From contig JAGLUH010000332.1 in NCBI GenBank assembly GCA_023134875.1, positions 1-14,226 on the forward strand: a stretch of 14,226 nucleotides of DNA, written 5' to 3'. This DNA comes from Candidatus Zixiibacteriota bacterium. Lineage in GTDB: Bacteria; Zixibacteria; MSB-5A5; CAIYYT01. Positions 1 to 6,421 of the stretch are shown in pieces. The notes under the pieces were generated by a model. That model was not told the origin of the DNA. It was given only the letters and a program-made list of their open reading frames with translations, and did not search any database. A program made the translations under genes and the position numbers. How positions within the stretch are numbered: position 1 is the stretch's first letter; each line of letters opens with the position of its first letter.

Positions 1-2
1 TT

Positions 3-635
3 ATCACCGCGGGGCAGGCCACCCTCGAAGTTGTGGATACCAACACGATCGGTGATCATCTGTGCTACCGCATCACTTCTCGCACCACCTCCAACAGCGT
101 GGTGGACAAGTTCTATAAGGTGCGCGATACAATAATCAGCCAGATCGATGTTGACGGCATCTTCTCGTGCTATTTCTTCAAATCGCTCAATGAGGGTTCT
201 TACCATTCGATTAGGGAGATCTATTTCGATCATGTCGGCGGCGAGGCAATCTGCCACAAAGATCAGGACCAGGTAGACACCTTGTCTATCGAGCAGTTTT
301 CCCACGACCTTATCTCCGCCTTCTACTATGTCCGTACCCAGACACTTGAAGTGGGGCAGACTCTTCATGTTCCCACCATTTCCGGCAACAAGAAACACCT
401 CCTCGAGGTGCGCGTGCTGAAACGGGAGACCGTCGAGGTTCCCGCCGGTGAGTTCAGATGCCTGGTGGTGGAGCCGTTGCTGTCGGCGACCGGCATTTTC
501 AGACATGAGGGACGGATAAGAGTCTGGCTGACCGATGACCGCCTGCACATGCCGGTACTAATGAAAAGCAAGGTCGTGGTCGGTTCAATCTATGCTGAGT
601 TGAAGGAATTTCGCCTGGGGGATATGGACTGGTAA
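3..635 (+). CDS. DUF3108 domain protein, 5' end missing
   Basis: The frame is open from the left window edge, so the N-terminus is missing. A GTG at 33 could start translation, but the residues before it (ITAGQATLEV) already read like the DUF3108 core, so the true start is probably upstream. Family-like motifs visible in order are FYKVRDT, SAFYYVRTQTL, a VPAGEFRCLVVEP stretch, WLTDD and PVLMKSKVVVGSI. DUF3108 proteins are exported, beta-rich proteins of unknown function, often found near cell-envelope genes. That is family knowledge; the signal peptide would lie outside this window. The stop codon is one base before the next ATG, which suggests co-transcription with the gene at 637. No function beyond a likely envelope role can be claimed. 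Confidence 0.82.
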   Translation: MTAGQATLEVVDTNTIGDHLCYRITSRTTSNSVVDKFYKVRDTIISQIDVDGIFSCYFFKSLNEGSYHSIREIYFDHVGGEAICHKDQDQVDTLSIEQFSHDLISAFYYVRTQTLEVGQTLHVPTISGNKKHLLEVRVLKRETVEVPAGEFRCLVVEPLLSATGIFRHEGRIRVWLTDDRLHMPVLMKSKVVVGSIYAELKEFRLGDMDW

Positions 636-636
636 C

Positions 637-1578
637 ATGAAACGGATCGATCTTGCGAAAATCAAAACCAGGAGGATGAGTCGCCGCCGCTCGAAAGTGG
701 ACAAAAAACAGTTCGCTGCCCGGCTTTCCGTCGGCGGTCTCAGTGACTTCATCGATTCGCTGCCCGATCTCCTGAAGGCCAGGGACTTAAAATCTCTCAT
801 TAGTCGGATCGAGAAGGCCCGTACCCGCAAGAAACCGATCATCTGGATGTTCGGCGCGCACATCTTGAAGGCGGGACTGGTGCCACTGCTGTGTGAAATC
901 ATCAAACAGGGAATGGCGCAGCAGATATCCACCAACAACGCCGTTCTGATTCATGATCTGGAGCTTGCCTTTTTTGGTCGCACCTCTGAAGATGTTGACC
1001 GCGCGCTGGTGGCGGGTGAGTTTGGCATGACGGCCGACACGGCTGAGCTTTACAGCCAGGTGGTTGAACTTGCTGCTAAATCAGATATCGGTCTGGGAGA
1101 GGCCGCCGGCAGATTTATTGCCGCTCAGGCAAGGCATAAGAGCGGCTCGGTTTTCGCCGCGGCTCACCGGCAAAGAATCGCGGCCACCGTGCATGTGGCT
1201 ATTGGCACCGATGTTGTCAATTGCCATCAATCATTTGACGGCGCTGCGGTGGGTCGCGCATCCCAGATTGATTTCGAGATATTCTGTTATAATGTTGCCC
1301 GACTCAAGAATGGCGGAGTAGCATTGAATTTCGGTTCGGCGGTGATCATGCCGGAAGTCTTTCTCAAAGCCATTGCCGTCGCCCGCAATCTTGATTCCCG
1401 CTTCGGCAAGTTCACTACCGCCAATTTCGATATGATTACTCATTACCGCCCGCGGCAGAATATTATCAGGCGCCCGCAACTATTGGGCGCGCAGACGTAT
1501 GATTTCACCGGTCATCATGAAATCATGCTTCCCTTGTTGTGGGCGGGAATAAAAGACAGACTAAACCTGACCACTTGA
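637..1578 (+). CDS. Conserved protein of unknown function, deoxyhypusine synthase-like
   Basis: A 313-residue protein starting at ATG, one base after the preceding stop. The N-terminus is basic (about the first 30 residues). The core has motifs typical of a conserved bacterial family: IWMFGAHILKAGL near residues 68-80, a following IHDLELAFFGRTSEDV segment, an EFGMT motif, VHVAIGTDVVNCHQ, and NFGSAVIMPEVFLKA. The glycine-rich segments and overall layout remind me of the NAD-binding fold of deoxyhypusine synthase, but I see no clear catalytic lysine segment of that enzyme. There is no signal peptide or membrane segment, so it is probably cytoplasmic. It is followed after 25 bases by ftcD. The coding call is secure; the similarity is recalled from memory and weak, and no reaction should be assigned. 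Confidence 0.7.
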   Translation: MKRIDLAKIKTRRMSRRRSKVDKKQFAARLSVGGLSDFIDSLPDLLKARDLKSLISRIEKARTRKKPIIWMFGAHILKAGLVPLLCEIIKQGMAQQISTNNAVLIHDLELAFFGRTSEDVDRALVAGEFGMTADTAELYSQVVELAAKSDIGLGEAAGRFIAAQARHKSGSVFAAAHRQRIAATVHVAIGTDVVNCHQSFDGAAVGRASQIDFEIFCYNVARLKNGGVALNFGSAVIMPEVFLKAIAVARNLDSRFGKFTTANFDMITHYRPRQNIIRRPQLLGAQTYDFTGHHEIMLPLLWAGIKDRLNLTT

Positions 1579-1603
1579 TTGAATTCGCTGGAGGAAGACC
1601 CAC

Positions 1604-3145
1604 ATGGCTAAGATTGTTGAGGCGGTACCCAATTTTTCCGACGGTCGCCGTCCTGAAGTCATTAAGAGTATTACCGACGAAATTACTTCAGTCCCCGGAG
1701 TGGTGCTCCTGGACGCCGAGCTTGACGGCGATCACAACCGCGCTGTCGTTACTATCGCCGGCGAACCGGAGGCAGTGAAGGCGGGTCTTTTTCTCGGAAT
1801 CAAGAAGGCCTCCGAAGTGATCGACCTGAGAACCCACCAGGGCGAGCATCCCCGCATGGGCGCGACCGACGTCTGTCCCTTTGTGCCGATATCAGACATC
1901 ACCACCGCCGAATGTATTGAGCTGGCCAAGTCGCTGGGTGAAGAAGTCGGGAAGAAACTGGGTATTCCCGTCTACCTTTACGATCAGGCGGCCACCCGTC
2001 CCGAGCGGGTGCGGCTTCCCGACATTCGCAACAAGCATGGCGAATACGAAGGCATCAAGGAGCAGATTGCCACCAATGACGACCTGATTCCCGATTACGG
2101 CCCGCGCCGGATGCACGAACAGGCGGGTGCGGTAGCGATCGGCGTGCGGCTGCCCCTGATCGCTTTCAATGCCTACCTGGCTACCGATAACCTGAAAATC
2201 GCCAAGCGGATCGCCAAGGCGGTGCGTTCCAATTCGGGCGGTTATGCCCACTGTCGCGCCCTCGGTTTCGGGATCGCCGAGCGCAACTGCGTACAGGTGT
2301 CGATGAACCTGGTCAACTACCTGCAAACGCCGCCCTACCGTGTGCTGGAGACAATTAAATCAGAGGCGGCGCGCTGGGGAACGACAGTGACGTCAACCGA
2401 GATTGTTGGCCTGGTGCCCAACGAGGCGCTAATCAACGTAGCGCGCTGGTACTTGATGCTGGAGAATTTCGACAAGGATCAAGTTCTCGAAATAAGACTT
2501 GACAACGCCTTGGAAGCGCAGGCGAGTTCAACCGGCCTCAAGAGCTTTATCGACACCGTGGCATCATCTGCACCGGCGCCGGGTGGTGGGTCGGTTTCGG
2601 CGGTGGCCGGTTCGCTGGCGGGCGCATTGGGAGCAATGGTTTGCCGTCTTACTATCGGCAAGAAACAGTATGCCGAAGTTCAGGAGCGAATGAGCGAATT
2701 GCTCAAGAAAACCGACACCCTTAAAGAGGAATTGAATACGCTCGTCAAGAAGGATGCTGATTCTTTTGATGCCGTGATGGCGGCGATGAAACTGCCGAAA
2801 GATACGGATGAACAGAAGCAAAAGCGCCAGGAGGAAATCCAGCAAGCGACCATTGTGGCGACGAAGATACCGCTGGAGGTGATGCGCCATTCACTGGAGA
2901 CAATCAAGCTGGCTGCCGAAATCGCCGAGATCGGTAACGTCAATTCGGTAAGTGACGCCGGTGTCGGTGCTTTAATGGGTCGAACCGCCGTCGAGGGCGC
3001 CTACTATAACGTGATGATCAACCTGCCGGGAATTGAGGATAGGGAGATTGTCGATAAGATCAAAACTGAGGCGGAGAGTATTCTCGCCCAGGCGGAAGAA
3101 TCGGTGAAACTTGCGCGCCGCATAGTTGTTGAAAAGATAAGATGA
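1604..3145 (+). CDS. ftcD: Glutamate formimidoyltransferase / formimidoyltetrahydrofolate cyclodeaminase fusion
   Basis: This bifunctional folate enzyme moves the formimino group of formiminoglutamate to tetrahydrofolate, then releases ammonia to give 5,10-methenyl-THF, the last step of one histidine degradation route. The 513 residues contain both parts. Residues 1-300 are the transferase, with VPNFSDG at 8-14, DHNR at 43-46 and HPRMGATDVCPF starting at His82, which matches the catalytic His82 of the mammalian enzyme. Residues about 312-508 are the cyclodeaminase, with the APGGGS signature at 325-330. Length agrees with fused forms. The start at ATG 1604 is supported by GGAGG at 1590-1594. 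The stop overlaps the next ATG (ATGA), so the two are translationally coupled. No hutH, hutU or hutI gene lies in the window, so the pathway link is from family knowledge. Confidence 0.95.
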   Translation: MAKIVEAVPNFSDGRRPEVIKSITDEITSVPGVVLLDAELDGDHNRAVVTIAGEPEAVKAGLFLGIKKASEVIDLRTHQGEHPRMGATDVCPFVPISDITTAECIELAKSLGEEVGKKLGIPVYLYDQAATRPERVRLPDIRNKHGEYEGIKEQIATNDDLIPDYGPRRMHEQAGAVAIGVRLPLIAFNAYLATDNLKIAKRIAKAVRSNSGGYAHCRALGFGIAERNCVQVSMNLVNYLQTPPYRVLETIKSEAARWGTTVTSTEIVGLVPNEALINVARWYLMLENFDKDQVLEIRLDNALEAQASSTGLKSFIDTVASSAPAPGGGSVSAVAGSLAGALGAMVCRLTIGKKQYAEVQERMSELLKKTDTLKEELNTLVKKDADSFDAVMAAMKLPKDTDEQKQKRQEEIQQATIVATKIPLEVMRHSLETIKLAAEIAEIGNVNSVSDAGVGALMGRTAVEGAYYNVMINLPGIEDREIVDKIKTEAESILAQAEESVKLARRIVVEKIR

Positions 3146-3972
3146 GCGAGCGACTAATTGACTTGCATCTTCATACGACCTTCTCGGATGGCTGCGGCTC
3201 GCCGGAGGAGGCGGTAAAGCGTGCTCGCTTCAAAAGGCTGGCTGCTATTTCCATCACCGACCATGACACCTTCGGCGCGCTTGATCCGGCGCTGGCGCTG
3301 GCTGACGATGATCTTGAAATCATCTCCGGCGTCGAGCTTTCCTGTCAGTATGAAAACACCGATTTTCACGTGCTGGCTTATTTTATCGATTATAAATATG
3401 CGCCTATTGCCGACAAGGTGAAATTCTACCAAGAGGAACGTCTCAAGCGAGGGCGATTAATTGTTGCCAAACTGAATGAAATGGGAATCGATCTGCAGGT
3501 AGATACGGTAATGCGCCTGGCTGCTAAAGGGGCGGTGGGTCGTCCTCATGTCGCCGATGCCCTGGTGCAGGAGGAATTCGTGCATACTGTTGACGAGGCC
3601 TTCAGCCGCTACCTGGGTTACCATGCTCCCGCTTATGTTCCCAAGACCTACTTCGATCCGGCTGTGGCAATCAAACTGGTACACGAGGCGGGGGGGTTGG
3701 CAGTCCTGGCTCATCCGGGGACAGTGCGTCGCGATGAGGTTATCGGCCGGTTCAAGGAATTCGGCCTCGACGGCATCGAGGTCTATCACGCTAAGCATAC
3801 TCCGGCGGTGGTGCGCCACTACAAACGCTTAGCGGAAAAGTATGACCTGCTGATCTCCGGCGGTTCCGATTGGCATGGCCGCAACGATCCTCGTTCCGAA
3901 ATCGGCAGTCAGAAAGTGCCATACTCTGTTTTGCAGAAAATGAAAGAGTATCTTGCGGGAAGACACGATTGA
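3142..3972 (+). CDS. PHP-domain phosphoesterase (TrpH/RNase AM-like)
   Basis: A 276-residue cytoplasmic metal-dependent phosphoesterase of the PHP family. The metal-binding motifs are complete: HLHTTFSDG (His9, His11, Asp16), TDHDT (Asp40, His41), GVELS (Glu65), His76, GRPH (Arg134, His136), LAHPG (His191), GIEVYH (Glu213, His216) and GSDWHG (Asp243, His245). This arrangement matches the YciV/TrpH group, whose characterised members hydrolyse 3',5'-nucleotide bisphosphates or act as 5'-3' exoribonucleases on short RNAs. The start overlaps the ftcD stop in ATGA, so translation is probably coupled to ftcD. The next gene begins 11 bases after the stop. Family assignment is firm; the exact substrate cannot be told from sequence. 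Confidence 0.93.
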   Translation: MSERLIDLHLHTTFSDGCGSPEEAVKRARFKRLAAISITDHDTFGALDPALALADDDLEIISGVELSCQYENTDFHVLAYFIDYKYAPIADKVKFYQEERLKRGRLIVAKLNEMGIDLQVDTVMRLAAKGAVGRPHVADALVQEEFVHTVDEAFSRYLGYHAPAYVPKTYFDPAVAIKLVHEAGGLAVLAHPGTVRRDEVIGRFKEFGLDGIEVYHAKHTPAVVRHYKRLAEKYDLLISGGSDWHGRNDPRSEIGSQKVPYSVLQKMKEYLAGRHD

Positions 3973-3973
3973 A

Positions 3974-3978
3974 GGGAG
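3974..3978 (+). promoter_or_regulatory. Ribosome binding site fixing a GTG start
   Basis: GGGAG lies five bases before GTG 3984. It supports starting the metalloprotease there rather than at the longer in-frame ATG 3870, which lies deep inside the PHP gene and would place about 38 unlikely residues before the signal peptide. Confidence 0.7.
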
Positions 3979-3983
3979 AAGAT

Positions 3984-5876
3984 GTGAAAACTGCAAGGAT
4001 AATTCTGCTATTGGTGTGTATGACTCTTCAACCGTTGGCATTTTCTGCCGCTGTGACGCTTACCGACGAGCAGGCGGTTGAAGTTGAAACGGTTCGAGCC
4101 GCGTTGGATATCTTTTTCTATGGATCGGCCGATACGCAAGCCCTTACTGATTCGGCTGTTTCTCTCTTTGATGGCAAGTGCGGGACGCCCCTTGCCCTGA
4201 GGGCGATGTACCTTCATCATCGTTACGGTACCGCCCTCGGTTTCTCTGACTTCTTCCAAAGACCGTTCGATGCTCTCCTTCCAGAAACTTTCGATTCACC
4301 GTCCGGGCATTTTAAGATTCATTACACTCTGCAGCCAGGAGTGGATCAGATCGATTTAAGCTATGGCGACGCCAATGCTAACGATGTTCCTGATTATGCC
4401 GAGATTGTGGCGCGAATCGCCGACTCCGTCTGGGTTCACCATATTGACGTATTGGGTTACCACGAACCACCCAGCGACACCATATTCAGCAAGGGTGGCG
4501 ACTACCGCTATGATGTCTATGTAAAGAGTCTGGGCACAAACTACTACGGAGCAACCTATCTGGACACATTCTACGCTGCTGAAGGAACATATAGAGCCCC
4601 CTCATATATTGTTCTTCATAACCATTATGAGATACTACCGGGATACGCCAACCGTCCAATTGATGCGTTACAGGTCACGATGGCACATGAGTTCTTTCAT
4701 GCCATCCAGTTCTGGTATGATGCCATTGAGATGGAGGACGCGGTTCAGCAGCGTCCCAATGGGAGTTGGCTCGAGATGACGGCTGTCTGGATGGAAGAAC
4801 AGACTTACGACAATATCAATGATTACTATTATTACCTTGGCTGGTATATGCCGTATGTGCACCTACCGCTCAATTTCTGGACGAACAGCCAGACCGCTCC
4901 CACTCATGAACAGATGCACCCATATGGTGCAGCAATCTTCTGCATCTATCTTTCTCAGGTTTTTGGCCGCGACATCATAAGGGACATCTGGGAGCGCTGC
5001 GCCGAGTTGCCGGGAGCGAATGCCTTCTATGGGGCGATCGATAGCGCTATCATCGAGATGACTGGCGGCGAACGTGGTTTCCCCGATGTATTAACCGAAT
5101 ATTATCGCTGGCTCCTTTTCACCGGCGACCGGCAACCCTCGTTTTTTGAAGAGGGCGCCAACTACCCCATGATTCCGAATGACGATTCCATCGGCATTGA
5201 CGTTATTTATCCTTATATCCGCTATGTTGATCAGTTTCCAGTCCAGGGCGAGAAAGAATATCGATTCTACCCTTCCTCTCTGGGAGGAAACTATGTCGTT
5301 TTCAACGCCGCAGTTCTAGATACCCTGATATTCAATGGCGTTACTTCCAGTCCGGTTGGCCCCGAGTGGCGCATATCGGTGATGGGCTACAACCATATCG
5401 ATCCCTCGGTGCCGGTTTGGGTTGATGACAGTCTTTACTGCAATCGTGACACTCTTATCCCGCAGGGCGGCGAGAACCTGACCCAACTAATCGTTGTGCC
5501 GGTTGTCACGAATCCATTTTATGACAAGGATCGAAACAATTACCGGCTGAAAGCGTACGGCGATACTACTCTGCAGTATAAGGTCAATCGGGTCTACCCG
5601 CCCCGGCCGTCAAAACTGATTCTCGGCGCAACGCCTGACAACGTTATTAAGATAGTAGTGGAAATGGTGGAGGATGCCTTTGTTTACCTGGATGTCTACA
5701 CGGTCGCCGGCGAATGGCTCTTTACCGATGTGAAGCCGGGAAGCAGGGGCTTTGAATGCATGGTTTCCTGGGATGGCACGACCGACCGCGGCCAACAGGT
5801 AGCTTCCGGGATATATGTGCTGGTCGTCAAAGTCAGCGATCAAACCGAAACCTTCAAGGTACTTGTTGTCCGTTGA
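3984..5876 (+). CDS. Secreted HExxH metalloprotease with C-terminal FlgD/T9SS-like domain (MXAN_6640-like)
   Basis: A 630-residue exported protein with GTG start. It opens with a signal peptide: KTAR, then a hydrophobic stretch ILLLVCMTLQPLAFSAA, with cleavage likely after the alanines. The centre carries the zinc motif HEFFH at 235-239 (two His ligands, Glu236 as base), and Glu264 or Glu271/272 could be the third ligand. Residues near 120-150 hold a YGDANANDVPDYAEIV segment typical of this family. The last ~95 residues (536-630) form a FlgD-like beta domain containing VSWDGTTDRGQQVASGIYVL and ending FKVLVVR, like type A sorting domains of the type IX secretion system. It resembles proteins called MXAN_6640 family putative metalloproteases (recalled, not searched). 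Probable location is the cell surface or medium; substrate unknown. The stop overlaps the next start. Confidence 0.88.
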   Translation: MKTARIILLLVCMTLQPLAFSAAVTLTDEQAVEVETVRAALDIFFYGSADTQALTDSAVSLFDGKCGTPLALRAMYLHHRYGTALGFSDFFQRPFDALLPETFDSPSGHFKIHYTLQPGVDQIDLSYGDANANDVPDYAEIVARIADSVWVHHIDVLGYHEPPSDTIFSKGGDYRYDVYVKSLGTNYYGATYLDTFYAAEGTYRAPSYIVLHNHYEILPGYANRPIDALQVTMAHEFFHAIQFWYDAIEMEDAVQQRPNGSWLEMTAVWMEEQTYDNINDYYYYLGWYMPYVHLPLNFWTNSQTAPTHEQMHPYGAAIFCIYLSQVFGRDIIRDIWERCAELPGANAFYGAIDSAIIEMTGGERGFPDVLTEYYRWLLFTGDRQPSFFEEGANYPMIPNDDSIGIDVIYPYIRYVDQFPVQGEKEYRFYPSSLGGNYVVFNAAVLDTLIFNGVTSSPVGPEWRISVMGYNHIDPSVPVWVDDSLYCNRDTLIPQGGENLTQLIVVPVVTNPFYDKDRNNYRLKAYGDTTLQYKVNRVYPPRPSKLILGATPDNVIKIVVEMVEDAFVYLDVYTVAGEWLFTDVKPGSRGFECMVSWDGTTDRGQQVASGIYVLVVKVSDQTETFKVLVVR

Positions 5877-6406
5877 GCAGAGGCAATCCCGCCTTTGTTG
5901 GTGTATTCGCCGCGCTTGCCTATGCCGGATCGTTTTTGCTTCTGGCCATACCGAATGCCACCCTCTCCATCCTGCTGGTCTTTTTTGCCGGCTATCTTCT
6001 GGGCAAAATCAACGGTTTGCTGGTCGGTGTTTTCAGCGCCCTTCTGATAACCCTCTTTAATCCCTATGGTCTGCCGCTGTTGCCGATTCTGGCGGCGCAG
6101 GTCGGCGCTTACGCTGTTATCGGCTGGAGCGGCGGACTCTCCGCTCATTTCCTGCCGATGAATAGCACCACTCGCTATCTGTTCACGCTGGCAGTTCTGG
6201 GTCTGCTTACGGCGTTGATATATCAGGTTCCGGTTTCGGTCGCCGATGCTTATCTCTTTGGCCCCTTCTGGGAACGGCTGCTTCTCTCTGCCGGTTTTGC
6301 CGCCATAACCATCGCCGCCAATATCCTCTTCTTTATCCTTCTTTTTCCAGTCCTTGCCAAATTGAAAAAAGTCGGTATCTTCCATATTCAGGATCGGGAT
6401 ACCTGA
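5873..6406 (+). CDS. ECF transporter S-component-like membrane protein
   Basis: A 177-residue, very hydrophobic protein with about five or six membrane segments. The motif pattern FFAGYLLGKINGLLVG, then LFNPYGLPLLPILAAQV, is like the substrate-binding S components of energy-coupling-factor vitamin transporters, and the length is typical. I place the start at TTG 5873, which overlaps the protease stop (TTGA). The frame is also open upstream to an ATG at 5756, but that would sit inside the protease C-terminal domain and add a non-membrane leader. The TTG choice is an inference with only a weak AAGG upstream (about 5856). No ECF ATPase or T subunit is present, so the energising module would have to be elsewhere. 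The outer-membrane barrel follows within 16 bases. The substrate is not known. Confidence 0.75.
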   Translation: MSRGNPAFVGVFAALAYAGSFLLLAIPNATLSILLVFFAGYLLGKINGLLVGVFSALLITLFNPYGLPLLPILAAQVGAYAVIGWSGGLSAHFLPMNSTTRYLFTLAVLGLLTALIYQVPVSVADAYLFGPFWERLLLSAGFAAITIAANILFFILLFPVLAKLKKVGIFHIQDRDT

Positions 6407-6421
6407 CAAGACAAGGATACA

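Noticed and set aside
5840..6409. Minus-strand open frame of 189 codons
   Set aside because: It is antisense to the ECF S-component-like gene, is glutamine/arginine-rich with no recognisable motif, and the plus-strand gene has clear membrane segments.
5840..6421. Cobalamin or thiamine riboswitch controlling the S-component or barrel gene
   Set aside because: There is no leader space: the S-component start overlaps the preceding stop and only 15 bases separate it from the barrel gene.
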